Notes under the pieces: generated by a model | The model's database searches: none | What the model saw: the letters and a program-made list of their open reading frames with translations, nothing else | What the model was told of the DNA's origin: nothing | Source of the DNA: Amycolatopsis sp. CA-128772 | GTDB lineage: Bacteria; Actinomycetota; Actinomycetes; Mycobacteriales; Pseudonocardiaceae | Direction of reading: 5' to 3' | NCBI RefSeq assembly: GCF_002904295.1 | Contig: NZ_PPHG01000087.1 | Coordinates: 124,001 to 188,000, forward strand | Length of the DNA: 64,000 bases | In this document: positions 23,518 to 31,607 of the stretch, piece after piece | Layout: each line of letters opens with the position of its first letter | How positions within the stretch are numbered: the stretch's first letter is position 1 | Made by a program: the position numbers and the translations under genes

Positions 23518-24072
23518 ATGGCACTGCGACACGCGCTGATGGCGGCGCTGCTCGAAGGCGAGGCGTCGGGCTACGACCTGGCGAAGGGGTTCGACGCCTC
23601 GGTGGCGAACTTCTGGGCGGCGACCCCGCAGCAGCTCTACCGCGAACTCGACCGCATGGCGGGCGACGGCCTGGTCCACGCCCGGATCGTCCACCAGGAG
23701 CGACGCCCGGACAAACGCCTCTTTTCGCTGACCGACGCCGGGCGCCGGGCGTTGCACGAGTTCACGGCGCAGCCGCCCCGCCCGGGCGTGATCCGCGACG
23801 AGCTGCTCGTCCAGGTCCAGGCGGTGGACGTGGGCGACGAGCCGGCGGTCCGCCGCGCCCTGGCCGAGCGGATGGCCCGCGCGGAGACCAAGATCGCGAG
23901 CTACGAGCGCCTCCGGGCGCGCCTGCTGGACGGCCGGTTCGAGGACGACTACCTGGCGGAGGCGGAGCGGATCGGCCCGTACCTGACGCTGATGCGCGGC
24001 CTGTCGTTCGAGCGCGAGAACCTGCGGTGGTGCGAGCAGTCGCTGAAGGTCCTGGACCGGCGGCCGGGCTGA
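23518..24072 (+). CDS. PadR-family transcriptional regulator
   Basis: A 184-residue PadR protein: MALRHALMAALLEGEASGYDLAKGFDASVANFW and ATPQQLYRELDRMAGDGLVHARIV form the winged helix, the wing is PDKRLFSLTDAG, and the long C-terminal helical domain (IRDELLVQVQAVDVG) fits the PadR_C/Vir_act_alpha_C group. ATG 23518 is preferred to TTG 23512, since MALRHALxAALLEG is the usual family start. It probably represses its own operon with the SnoaL-type gene. Confidence 0.92.
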   Translation: MALRHALMAALLEGEASGYDLAKGFDASVANFWAATPQQLYRELDRMAGDGLVHARIVHQERRPDKRLFSLTDAGRRALHEFTAQPPRPGVIRDELLVQVQAVDVGDEPAVRRALAERMARAETKIASYERLRARLLDGRFEDDYLAEAERIGPYLTLMRGLSFERENLRWCEQSLKVLDRRPG

Positions 24073-24075
24073 GGG

Positions 24076-24089
24076 TGTCCGATGTGGAC
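24076..24089 (+). promoter_or_regulatory. 14-base motif TGTCCGATGTGGAC (copy 2)
   Basis: Identical to the copy at 18751-18764 and 44 bases before the ATG of the secreted propeller gene. It is followed by two TTGTACGG repeats at 24093-24100 and 24104-24111, 11 bases apart, just before the start. Confidence 0.5.
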
Positions 24090-24132
24090 CGGTTGTACGG
24101 CTCTTGTACGGCCGGGGCCCACGATGGCTCCC

Positions 24133-25323
24133 ATGTCATTGCACCGACAACTCACCTACGCCGCGGTGGCCGCGGGCGTGGCCGTGGGCGTGCTCGCCAC
24201 TCCGGCGGCCGCCGCGGCCGGGCCGGCGGCCCTGCCCGCCGGCCAGTACACCCTGACCGCCGACTACGGCCAGTTCGACGCGGTGAACAGCGCTCTGGTG
24301 TCGACGCTGGGCACCGCCGCCGTGCACACCGTGATGGACAACGCCAACCACGACCGGACCGCGCTGCCGTCGTCGTTCTCCGTCGCCGGGCTCTCGACCG
24401 GGTTCCGGTTCGACAGCGGGGACAACTCCGACTGCACCAACTACCCGCAGGGCATCACCACCAGCCGCGACGCCGTCGGGACGGCCGACGGCGGGAACTA
24501 CGACGGGCACCAGCTCGTCGCCGTCAGCTGGTACACCAAGGACGGCTGCGACGGCGGCCAGCAGCGCAGCCGGATCACCCTGGTCGACTGGGACGCCGAC
24601 TACCCGAACGCCTACCGCAAGATCCTGCTGGTCGAGCCGACCGGGACCGCGGCGGCGCCGGACTTCAAGGACATCCCGATCCACGCCGGCGGCATGTCCT
24701 GGTACGGCGACTACCTCTACGTCGCCGACACCGGGAAGGGCATGCGCGTGTTCGACATGCGCAAGATCCTCAAGACGAACAGCGGCGGCACCGCCGACCA
24801 GATCGGCCACCAGAGCGGCAGCACCTACTACGCCCACAACTACGCCTACGTCCTGCCGCAGGTCGGCACGATCTCCTCGAAGACGACGTCGGGCACGAAC
24901 CTCGCGTGGTCGTCGATCTCGCTCGACCGGGTCAGCAAGTCGATCGTGATGACCGAGTACACCTGCTCGTCCGGCTGCACCGACTACCCGAACCGCGCGC
25001 CGCGGGCGATCCGCTACCCGTTCGCCTCCTCCGGGACCTTCGCCGCCACGACCACGGCGAGCCAGGCGCTGCAGCTGCCCTGGTACAAGCTCAACGGCGT
25101 GGCCTCGCACAACGGCCGCTGGTGGTTCAACTCCTCCGGCTCGAAGCAGCTCTACTACTGGAAGCCGTCGGCCGCCGCGCAGACGTTCTCCTGGGTGGGC
25201 AGCGGCGAAAGCCTCTCGTACTGGGAGGACGACACCAGCGCCGACCTGCTGTGGTCGCTGCAGGAAGGCGCGGGCAACCGCAACGTCTTCGCGGTCACCC
25301 AGGCCACCTACGGCGGCGGCTGA
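24133..25323 (+). CDS. Secreted beta-propeller-like protein (paralogue of the 7337 gene)
   Basis: A 396-residue exported protein (signal peptide about 1-30, AAVAAGVAVGVLATPAAAAAG). It shares ordered blocks with the 7337-8569 product: GITTSRDA, IHAGGMSWYGDYLYVADTGKGMRVFDMRKIL, WSSISLDRVSKSIVMTEY and a final NVFAV. Tyr/Trp and Ser/Gly richness and repeated beta motifs suggest a propeller. No catalytic residues are recognised. ATG 24133 is chosen over 24124, which adds three residues. It stands alone, with its own regulatory motifs. Confidence 0.82.
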   Translation: MSLHRQLTYAAVAAGVAVGVLATPAAAAAGPAALPAGQYTLTADYGQFDAVNSALVSTLGTAAVHTVMDNANHDRTALPSSFSVAGLSTGFRFDSGDNSDCTNYPQGITTSRDAVGTADGGNYDGHQLVAVSWYTKDGCDGGQQRSRITLVDWDADYPNAYRKILLVEPTGTAAAPDFKDIPIHAGGMSWYGDYLYVADTGKGMRVFDMRKILKTNSGGTADQIGHQSGSTYYAHNYAYVLPQVGTISSKTTSGTNLAWSSISLDRVSKSIVMTEYTCSSGCTDYPNRAPRAIRYPFASSGTFAATTTASQALQLPWYKLNGVASHNGRWWFNSSGSKQLYYWKPSAAAQTFSWVGSGESLSYWEDDTSADLLWSLQEGAGNRNVFAVTQATYGGG

Positions 25324-25459
25324 GCTCATCCGCACCGCCGCACCGCCGCGCCGACGCGAACCGGTGAGATCCGGATCACGTCGGCGTGGCTCGGCGCGCT
25401 CCCCCGACCGGCTGCTGCCATCCTGTGCCGTCAAGGGAAGCTGACGAGAGGACACCGCC

Positions 25460-25720
25460 GTGGGCATCATCGCCTGGATCGTGCTCGGGCTCATCGCCGG
25501 GGTGATCGCCAAGGCCCTCATGCCGGGCAAGGACCCGGGCGGCTGCATCATCACGATCCTGCTCGGCATCGCCGGCGCGTTCGTCGGCGGCTGGGTGGGC
25601 AAGACGCTGTTCCACACCCAGCTCGGCACGTTCTTCGACCTGCGGACCTGGGGCCTGGCCATTCTCGGCGCCCTGATCATCCTGGCCGGCTACCGGCTCG
25701 TTTTCCACCGGCGCGACTGA
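25460..25720 (+). CDS. GlsB/YeaQ/YmgE-family stress membrane protein
   Basis: An 86-residue membrane protein of the transglycosylase-associated (GlsB/YeaQ) family, with three helices: IIAWIVLGLIAGVIAKALM, ITILLGIAGAFVGGWVG and LAILGALIILAGYRLVF, and the conserved GKDPGG turn between the first two. Related proteins are induced by envelope or acid stress; exact function is unknown. The start is GTG 25460 with GAGAGGA about 9 bases upstream. It ends in a terminator shared with the convergent protease. Confidence 0.9.
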   Translation: MGIIAWIVLGLIAGVIAKALMPGKDPGGCIITILLGIAGAFVGGWVGKTLFHTQLGTFFDLRTWGLAILGALIILAGYRLVFHRRD

Positions 25721-25722
25721 CA

Positions 25723-25750
25723 CCGGCCGGGGGCGTGAGCCCCCGGCCGG
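25723..25750. terminator. Bidirectional hairpin terminator
   Basis: A perfect 12-base stem (CCGGCCGGGGGC / GCCCCCGGCCGG) with a GTGA tetraloop, between two convergent genes. Confidence 0.88.
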
Positions 25751-25759
25751 CGCCCCGGT

Positions 25760-26866
25760 TCAGTTCAGGGTGACGCCGTACGCGCTCAGCGCCTCGCCCA
25801 CCGGCTGGTAGTACGAGCTGCTGCCGCCCTTGCCCGACGTGATGCCGAGGCCGACGCTGCCGGCGAACAGGCAGCCGCCCGAGTCGCCGGGGTTGACCAG
25901 CGCGCTCGTCTGGATCAGCTGGTACACCGAGCCCTCGGCGTAGTTCACCGTCACGTTGGTCGCCTGCACCGAACCCGACGTCAGGTGCGTGGTGCTGCCG
26001 CTCTTGCTGATCCGCTGCCCGACGGTCGCGGTGCCGGCGGAGCTGATCCGCTGGGTGGAGCCGTTCCACAGGGTCACCGCGCCCGGCGCGCTGCCGCTCG
26101 TGTTGCGGATGAGGCCGTAGTCGTTGTTCGGGAAGCTCGCCCCCTGCGACGGGCCGACGTTCCACTGCGACACCGCGCGGGTGCAGTGCCCCGCGTCGAC
26201 GATGTAGTTCTGGCCGCCGCGGTTGGTGTTGAAGCCGACCGAGCAGCGGACGCCGCCGCCGGTGATGGCCTCGCCGTTGTAGATCGCGGTGTGCATTTCG
26301 CCCGCGACCCGCTCCACGCGCACCCGGTCGCCCAGCGACGCGGCCGCCTTCAGCAGGCCTTCGGTGCCCTTGGCCGCGTCGGCCACGGTCAGCACGACCT
26401 GGTTGGTCTTCGGGTCCAGCCCGATCGAGGTGTGCGCCACCGCGGGCAGCGCCTGCAGGGCGTTCTGCGCGCTCGCCAGCGCCGCCGTGGAGTGCTTGAC
26501 CAGCCGCGCCTGCGCGCCGGCTCGCTCGGCCTGGCCGGCGGCGGCCTGGTCGAGCACGTTGACCACCGGCTTGGCGGCGGCGTCCAGGTAACCGTCGGCG
26601 GCGCGGGCGCCGAGCGATGCGGTGACCGCGTGCAGGGTTTCGACGCCGGCCGCCTGCGTACGCAGCAGGGCGACGGCGGCGGACTCGCTGATCCCGGCAT
26701 CCGCGGCGAGCGAGGCGACGGCTTCACGCTGCACGGTGGCCGAATAGCCGTCGATGGTGGTGGCGGTTGCGGTGACGGGCGTGAAGAAGGCGATGGCCGC
26801 GGCGGCGGCCACCAGGGTGGTGGCGGAGCGGGCGAGGAGGTGGTGTCCCGGGGACGTTCTGCGCAT
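25760..26866 (-). CDS. Secreted S1 serine protease with prodomain (streptogrisin / alpha-lytic type)
   Basis: A 368-residue preproprotease: signal peptide about 1-38, a helical prodomain (about 39-190, with VLTVADAAKGTEGLLKAAASLGDRVRVERV as in alpha-lytic pro regions), and a catalytic domain starting near AIYNGEAITGGGVRCSVGF. The triad is His227 (DAGHC), Asp249 (NNDYGLI) and Ser329 (NPGDSGGC). Cys208 and Cys228 can form the usual disulfide. The prodomain acts as a folding chaperone and is removed by self-cleavage. Its ATG lacks a strong ribosome site. Specificity cannot be read safely. Confidence 0.93.
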   Translation of the reverse strand: MRRTSPGHHLLARSATTLVAAAAAIAFFTPVTATATTIDGYSATVQREAVASLAADAGISESAAVALLRTQAAGVETLHAVTASLGARAADGYLDAAAKPVVNVLDQAAAGQAERAGAQARLVKHSTAALASAQNALQALPAVAHTSIGLDPKTNQVVLTVADAAKGTEGLLKAAASLGDRVRVERVAGEMHTAIYNGEAITGGGVRCSVGFNTNRGGQNYIVDAGHCTRAVSQWNVGPSQGASFPNNDYGLIRNTSGSAPGAVTLWNGSTQRISSAGTATVGQRISKSGSTTHLTSGSVQATNVTVNYAEGSVYQLIQTSALVNPGDSGGCLFAGSVGLGITSGKGGSSSYYQPVGEALSAYGVTLN

Positions 26867-27210
26867 GCCGGTAACTCACTTTCGCGGGCAAAGCCGGCGC
26901 GAGGGTGGCCGCGCCGGCCACGGTGGGATGAGCCGGCCACGGGGGCCGGCGCCGGTGATCCGGTGCGGTCGAGGGTGATCCGCGGCCGGGACGGGCGATA
27001 CCCACTTTCGTCGCACAGGACAAAAGATAGGTACCGGGCAATTCGCCCACCGGCAGTTCGCGCAGAGCAACTCCGGTCCGGTCACGCTCCGCCGCTCCGG
27101 CGTACGAGTGGATCCGGGGCCGCCCGCCCGGGTGCGGCGTACCGTTTCAACCACGGACATGGCGCGCTCTCCTCCCCCTCGGAGCGCGCCGTGCCCGCCG
27201 GGGAGACGGC
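26867..27210. other. Divergent intergenic region upstream of the protease
   Basis: About 344 bases without a credible gene. It is rich in GCCGGC-type inverted repeats between 26890 and 26990, which can fold into leader hairpins for the minus-strand protease message. An AT-richer patch near 27010-27035 is the best place for a promoter. Open frames here have poor codon bias. Confidence 0.5.
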
Positions 27211-27447
27211 ATGGACGACCAGCGGCAGGTCCTCGTCCGGGCGGAGGCCCGGCGCATCACCGTGACCGGCGTCGACGGCGGAGCCGAAACGCTCGCCTAC
27301 CCCGGCGTCACGCTGACCCGCGTCCTCGACGGCACCCGGGCCGACGAGCGGTGGCTGCCCATGGGCGACGAGCCCAGCGAAATCGACGACGAAGTGCTCG
27401 TCACGGCGTTGCGCGAGGCGTTCCTCTGGCGCTGCGGTCTGCCGTAA
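27211..27447 (+). CDS. Small hypothetical protein
   Basis: A 78-residue protein starting MDDQRQVLVRAEARRITVTGVDGG, acidic, with a predicted beta-rich N-terminus and a C-terminal helix (DDEVLVTALREAFLWRCGLP). GGGGAG precedes the ATG by 6-7 bases. It lies 65 bases before the HATPase gene on the same strand and may be co-transcribed. No family is recognised. Confidence 0.6.
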   Translation: MDDQRQVLVRAEARRITVTGVDGGAETLAYPGVTLTRVLDGTRADERWLPMGDEPSEIDDEVLVTALREAFLWRCGLP

Positions 27448-27512
27448 CACCCTCGCCGCGCGCTTAACGCCCGGTTTTCCGGGTAGCCGCACCGTGAAGG
27501 AGGGGTCGCACG

Positions 27513-27914
27513 GTGCAAGTGAACTGGGGCGCGGCCCGCGAACCGGGTTGGGACGTGCTCGACCTGGCCGGAGCCGGCCCGTCGGGACTGGCCGCCGCCC
27601 GCCGCTGGGCCGAGGGCCGGCTGGGGTTTCTCGCCGAGCCGGATCGGGTCGACGCGCTGATCGTCGTCGGCGAGCTGCTCGAGAACGCCTACGTCCACGC
27701 GCCCGGCCCCGCCGAACTGCGGCTTCACATCACGCAGGATCCGTGCGAGGTGACGGTGGCGGTGACCGACGTCGGCACGGGAGAGCCCCGCCTGCGCGTC
27801 CCCGGTCACGCCGGCGGCCGCGGCCTGCTGCTGGTCGACGAACTCGCCGTCACGTGGGGCGTGAGCCACCACGACGACGGCAAGGTCGTCTGGGCCCGCC
27901 TGGACTGCGGCTAG
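27513..27914 (+). CDS. HATPase-type anti-sigma / serine-kinase-like regulator
   Basis: A 133-residue GHKL ATPase of the RsbW/SpoIIAB type: N-box VVGELLENAYVHA, a D-box-like DVGTGEPRL and G-box GGRGLLLVDELA, followed by WGVSHHDDGKVVWARL, typical of stand-alone actinomycete anti-sigma regulatory factors. It would bind or phosphorylate an anti-sigma antagonist, but no sigma factor or STAS partner is adjacent. The start is GTG 27513 with AGGAGGGG about 8-10 bases upstream. Confidence 0.88.
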   Translation: MQVNWGAAREPGWDVLDLAGAGPSGLAAARRWAEGRLGFLAEPDRVDALIVVGELLENAYVHAPGPAELRLHITQDPCEVTVAVTDVGTGEPRLRVPGHAGGRGLLLVDELAVTWGVSHHDDGKVVWARLDCG

Positions 27915-27937
27915 GGCAGCCGCCGCGGCGGTTCGGG

Positions 27938-28573
27938 TCACCCCCGGCGCTCAACCGAGCGGCCGTTCCAGTGCACAGTTGCCGGCGGCTCGAAGTACTT
28001 CCGCAGGTGCTGCTCCTCCGGGCGGCCGTGCAGCGGGAAGCGGAAGCTCGACCCGTCCGGCCAGGTCAGCGTGCGCTTCGGGAAGTTCAGCGCCGGGGCC
28101 TGCGGCTGCCGCGCTTCCCAGACGATCTCCGGTGGCGGCGCGTCCGCCGGGTCGGTGAACGTCGTTCCGGTGTCCACCACCGCCAGGCACGACGGCGAGC
28201 ACACCAGCCACGGGCCCTTCACCGAGCGGAGCCGGTCGGCCAGGTCGAGCACCATCGCGTTCGCCGGGCCGGACACCCGGATCTCGCGCTGGAACGGCCG
28301 TCCCGGTGCGCCGCCGTTCGCCAGGGCGAACACCGAGAACACCGCCGTGCCGATCCCGCGCAGGGTGGAGCCGACGAACTGCCGGACGAGCTGCTCCCCC
28401 TCGACCGTGCCGTCGCGGCGGCGGCCGGGCACCTCGTACCCCACGTCGGTGTCACCGAGGCGCAGCACGATGACCGGCTCGCGCCACCGGTCGCGCATCA
28501 GCGCCTCGACGCGCTCCCGGAACCCGGGCCGCACCTGGGCCTCGTGCGACCACTGCTCGGCGAACCCGCTCAG
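27938..28573 (-). CDS. Hypothetical protein of the type VII-like module, probable CTG start
   Basis: About 211 residues, soluble, with no recognised family. Visible stretches include HEAQVRPGFRERVEALMRDRWREPVIVLRLGD, LVRQFVGSTLRGIGTAVFSVFALANGG and a C-terminal LTWPDGSSFRFPLHGRPEEQHLRKYF. The reading frame begins right where the upstream gene ends. A CTG at 28571-28573 overlaps its TGA as CTGA, in the position of the ATGA overlaps elsewhere. The next in-frame start, GTG 28534, would remove 13 residues. It is the last of four genes in a row and could be a partner or immunity-like protein of the upstream effector-like protein; this is inference. Confidence 0.65.
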   Translation of the reverse strand: MSGFAEQWSHEAQVRPGFRERVEALMRDRWREPVIVLRLGDTDVGYEVPGRRRDGTVEGEQLVRQFVGSTLRGIGTAVFSVFALANGGAPGRPFQREIRVSGPANAMVLDLADRLRSVKGPWLVCSPSCLAVVDTGTTFTDPADAPPPEIVWEARQPQAPALNFPKRTLTWPDGSSFRFPLHGRPEEQHLRKYFEPPATVHWNGRSVERRG

Positions 28574-29697
28574 ATGTCCAGGTCCCTGCGGGTGTCCTCC
28601 GGGCTCCGGTCCCCGCCGATCTCGCTCTTGTCGAACCACGGTTCGTCCCCCTCGGGTGTGACGGCTTCCTTACCTTCGGCGAAGGCACCCTTCCCCGCCC
28701 CGATGCCGGCCTTCACGCCCGCGCCGGCGAGGAACGGCTTGACGCCGGCCGAGGTGCCGAACATCGTCGTGAGCGCCCGGTTGCTCGGCTGCCAGCCCTG
28801 GGCCGCCGCGCCGAAGCCGAACTTCGTCTCGCCCGGCATCACGCCGATCCGCAGCTTCCGGGTGAACGTCTCCAGCTTCCCGGAGTACTTGACCAGGAAC
28901 TCCATGAAGGAGTCGAGCAGCTTGCCGAACTTGCCGAGGTAGCGGGTCACCTTCTGCAGCACGCTGGCCGCCTTGGCGATGGACGCGGTCATCGCGGCCG
29001 CGACCGAGCCGCCGAAGCTGATCACCGACGCGGCCAGCGCCGGCAGCCACAGCGTGATCAGCCACGACACCAGCTCGGTGATGATCCCCTTGATCACCTC
29101 TTCGATGACCACCATGACCATCGACCACATCTGCAGCACCTCGGCGACCGACCCGGCGGCCGAGCCGATGCCGCGGATCCCCGACGAGAAGTCGCCGAGG
29201 GCTTCCTTCGCCGCGTTGCCGGCGTCATCCACCCACTCGGCCAGCGCGGTGTCGCCGGTGCGCTCGAAGTCGTCGGCGAGCGCGACGAAACCCTGCGCGA
29301 TCGTCACGAAGTTCTCGGAGGCGTGGCCGATGGCCGGGCCGTCGCCGGTGACCTGGTGCAGCGCGTCCTGCAGCGGCTGGACCAGTTCGAGCAGCATGTT
29401 GAGGCCGTGGCTGACCAGCCAGCCGATCGGGTCCATGGCGAAGGTGACCATGTCGCCGGCGGCCGCGCCGACGAACGCCGCGCCGTCACCCACCAGCGCC
29501 GCCCCCGCGGACGCCAGCTCACCCGGGTTGTCGGCCTCCGCGGCCTGCCGGGCGTGCTCGCCGATCTTCTTGCCCGCCTTGTAGGCGGTGCCGGCCACCG
29601 GCACGTACCCGGCGGCGCGGTCGAGGTTGGCGCCCGTGCTCTCGTCGTAGGCCGAGACGTCCAGCGCGTCGGCGATGCTCTTCTTAGGTTCGGTCAT
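28570..29697 (-). CDS. Large hydrophobic WXG100/PPE-like protein, possible type VII substrate
   Basis: A 375-residue protein. The N-terminus is polar, then comes a helical region with hydrophobic stretches (ALVGDGAAFVGAAAGDMVTFAMDPIGWLVSHGLNMLLELV), an EccC-substrate-like helical domain (NFVTIAQGFVALADDFERTG, AEWVDDAGNAAKEALGDFSSGIRGIGSAAGSVAEVL) and a strongly hydrophobic middle (VIEEVIKGIITELVSWLITLWLPALAASVISFGGSVAAAM), then a basic/glycine-rich C-terminus. This layout resembles the N-terminal part of CpnT-like or other WXG100-domain proteins. Its ATG overlaps the preceding stop (ATGA at 29694-29697). No toxin domain is visible. Confidence 0.72.
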   Translation of the reverse strand: MTEPKKSIADALDVSAYDESTGANLDRAAGYVPVAGTAYKAGKKIGEHARQAAEADNPGELASAGAALVGDGAAFVGAAAGDMVTFAMDPIGWLVSHGLNMLLELVQPLQDALHQVTGDGPAIGHASENFVTIAQGFVALADDFERTGDTALAEWVDDAGNAAKEALGDFSSGIRGIGSAAGSVAEVLQMWSMVMVVIEEVIKGIITELVSWLITLWLPALAASVISFGGSVAAAMTASIAKAASVLQKVTRYLGKFGKLLDSFMEFLVKYSGKLETFTRKLRIGVMPGETKFGFGAAAQGWQPSNRALTTMFGTSAGVKPFLAGAGVKAGIGAGKGAFAEGKEAVTPEGDEPWFDKSEIGGDRSPEDTRRDLDI

Positions 29698-30029
29698 TCG
29701 CCTTGCCCGATCGCGTCGATTTCCGCCTCGTACCGGCCGAAGGTGACCTTGCCGGCGTCTTCGGTGCCCTGGTACATCTCCGCGGCCCTGGTGAGCTTGG
29801 TGGTGAAGCCGTCCACGCCGTCCTTGAGGTCGGTGAGCAGCGAGCGCAGCTCGGTCAGGCGGTCGGTGTAGCCCTGCTTGGCGAACAGGCCGACGAGCCC
29901 CCAGGCTTCGTTCGTCACGTCGGCGGCGTCGATCTTGGCGCCGAACTTGTCCGCCTCCTGCTCGTAAAACGGCAGCTGCCTGGCGTACGCGGAGATCGCG
30001 CCGATGTTCGTCTGAATTCCGTCTGGCAT
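29694..30029 (-). CDS. Type VII secretion target, EspC/DUF2580-like small helical protein
   Basis: A 111-residue helical protein: MPDGIQTNIGAISAYARQLPFYEQEADKF, then AWGLVGLFAKQGYTDRLTELRSLLTDLKDGVDGFTTKLTRAAEMYQGTED, ending AEIDAIGQGE. The two long amphipathic helices with a W-G turn (NEAWGLVG) are the WXG100-like hairpin used by type VII substrates. It is translationally coupled to the larger hydrophobic protein, so the two may be a secreted heterodimer. No ESX core gene is in the window. Confidence 0.78.
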   Translation of the reverse strand: MPDGIQTNIGAISAYARQLPFYEQEADKFGAKIDAADVTNEAWGLVGLFAKQGYTDRLTELRSLLTDLKDGVDGFTTKLTRAAEMYQGTEDAGKVTFGRYEAEIDAIGQGE

Positions 30030-30040
30030 CGCGGGTTCCC

Positions 30041-30535
30041 TCAGGATCGGCGGAGGATGGGGCCTTGGCCGAAGTCGTCGTCGTCTTCGGCGGCGGGCCG
30101 GCGGGCGGGCCGCGACGGCTGCCGCGGCTGGAGGTCCGACGCAGGCTCGGCCGCCGCGGTTCCGAACGCCTCGGCCTGGGCTGCCCGCACCTGCGCCGAG
30201 ACGTCCACGCCGAACGCGCCGCCGAAGGTCTCGTCCACGATCCCGGCCTGCTGCTGCGCGGCCCCGGCGGCCGCCCGGCGGATGGTGTTCATGATGGTGG
30301 CGGCCAGCTGCCCGGCTTCGACGCGCGTGGCCCCGGCGGTCAGCCGCAGGTCGGTGACGGCGCCGCCGGCCCCGGCGGTCACGGTCACGGTCCCGTCGGG
30401 CGAGGTGACGGTGGTCTCCAGCCGGGCGATCCGCTCCTGCATGTCACCGACACCGGCAAAGCGGGCCTCGGCTTGGCGCACCTTGCTCTGGAAGTTCTGG
30501 AACTGGGCGATCAGCTCGTCCATCTGGGCGGACAT
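30041..30535 (-). CDS. YbaB/EbfC-like protein of the type VII-like module
   Basis: A 164-residue protein whose first ~95 residues have the YbaB/EbfC fold (MDELIAQFQNFQSKVRQAEARFAGVGDMQ, TVTSPDGTVTVTAGAGGAVTDLRLT, AATIMNTIRRAAAGAAQQQAGIVDETFG), followed by a Pro/Arg/Asp-rich tail ending in QGPILRRS. Such extended YbaB proteins commonly precede WXG100 genes in actinomycetes. ATG 30535 with GGGAG 7-8 bases upstream is preferred over the longer frame (to 30577). It is first in a four-gene run. Confidence 0.85.
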   Translation of the reverse strand: MSAQMDELIAQFQNFQSKVRQAEARFAGVGDMQERIARLETTVTSPDGTVTVTAGAGGAVTDLRLTAGATRVEAGQLAATIMNTIRRAAAGAAQQQAGIVDETFGGAFGVDVSAQVRAAQAEAFGTAAAEPASDLQPRQPSRPARRPAAEDDDDFGQGPILRRS

Positions 30536-30623
30536 CGTGTCTCCCTGCGTGCGGTTCGGGGCCTGTGTCCGCATCATGGCAGATCGCGTCCGCCGCCGAT
30601 CGCGTTTCGCCGGATCGGGCCCC

Positions 30624-30932
30624 TCAGCCGTCGACGAGTTCCAGGCTGACGGTGCAGACGTCCCCCACGTCGATCCCCTCGGCCTCGCGGACGGCCCGCT
30701 TGACGGGCAGCACGTAAGCGCTGCGCGCGCTGTCCGGGAAGATCGACGTCTGCCAGCGGGTGGCCCCGACGGTCACCCGGACGCGTACCGCCCCGAAGCC
30801 GCGCCGGGGGCCGGCGCTGCGCTCGCGGATGTCGTCCGACGCCTCGGCGGGCAGGCTGACGAAGGTCCAGCTGTCGGTGCGCCGGGCGTCCCACTCCCAG
30901 AGCTCGGCCTCGAAGACGGCGGTCAGAGGCAC
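30624..30932 (-). CDS. DUF1905-domain protein
   Basis: A 102-residue beta-rich protein matching the DUF1905 pattern: FEAELWEWDARRTDSWTFVSLPAEASDDIRE, FGAVRVRVTVGATRWQTSIFPD, then SARSAYVLPVKRAVREAEGIDVGDVCTVSLELV. Function of the family is unknown; the fold may bind ligands. The GTG at 30932 overlaps the end of the upstream secreted-protein gene by ten bases, so the two are coupled. The long frame upstream (to 31424) is a shadow of that secreted protein. Confidence 0.8.
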   Translation of the reverse strand: MPLTAVFEAELWEWDARRTDSWTFVSLPAEASDDIRERSAGPRRGFGAVRVRVTVGATRWQTSIFPDSARSAYVLPVKRAVREAEGIDVGDVCTVSLELVDG

Positions 30933-31528
30933 GGCGGCCGGTAGCCGTCGATGCGCAGGCCGCGGAACTCCAGCTCGTTCGGCGTCTTGCCGACGAACAC
31001 CAGCCCCCGCGCCTCCTTCAGCGCCGAGGCGAACGAGTACGGCGGCGTCCCCAGCTCCGGCAGCGACGTCCACTTGCGCGGCGAGAAGCCGAAGAACTTC
31101 GTCACCAGCCGCCCGCCCGTCGACGGCACCAGGGTCAGCCACTTGTCGCCACCACTCCAGTGCGACGCCGGGCGCAGCTGGACGTAGAGGTCGTCGGTCG
31201 CGCGGTAGGTCAGCAGGAAGCCTGCCGACCGGGACAGGTCGGCCTGCGCCTCGAACCGGTTCCCCAGCCAGACGACGGCCACGTGCCACTCGGCGTTCAG
31301 GAACGTCACCCGCGCCGCGTACCGGCGTCCTTCGGGGACGAGCAGGCTCCCGGTGGCCGGGACCGTGGTCCCTTCGCCGCTGGCCAGCCACTGCTGCAGC
31401 CGGTCGATCGACGGTGTCGCGCACTCGCGGCCCGGCGACGCGGTGGCCGGGGCCGTCCCGGTCAGCGGGAACACCAGGAGGGCGGTGAGGACGGAAAGCG
31501 TTCTGGCGAAGGGAAAACGAACGCGCAT
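30923..31528 (-). CDS. Secreted hypothetical protein
   Basis: A 201-residue protein with a signal peptide (MRVRFPFARTLSVLTALLVFPLTGTAPATA) and a mature domain rich in Trp/Arg/Leu (LQQWLASGEGTTVPATGSLLVPEGRRYAARVTFLNAEWHVAVVWLG; HWSGGDKWLTLVPSTGG; PPYSFASALKEARGLVFVG). Cysteines occur near the N-terminus of the mature part and at the end (PPCL), possibly a disulfide. I do not recognise a family. It is coupled to the DUF1905 gene and divergent from the GluRS gene. Confidence 0.8.
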   Translation of the reverse strand: MRVRFPFARTLSVLTALLVFPLTGTAPATASPGRECATPSIDRLQQWLASGEGTTVPATGSLLVPEGRRYAARVTFLNAEWHVAVVWLGNRFEAQADLSRSAGFLLTYRATDDLYVQLRPASHWSGGDKWLTLVPSTGGRLVTKFFGFSPRKWTSLPELGTPPYSFASALKEARGLVFVGKTPNELEFRGLRIDGYRPPCL

Positions 31529-31607
31529 TCCCCGGAAACTAGCACCGCCGCGCGCCGAGCACCACCTGCCCGGGCGGCCCGGCGGGGCGCACGGCTAGGC
31601 TCTTCGT

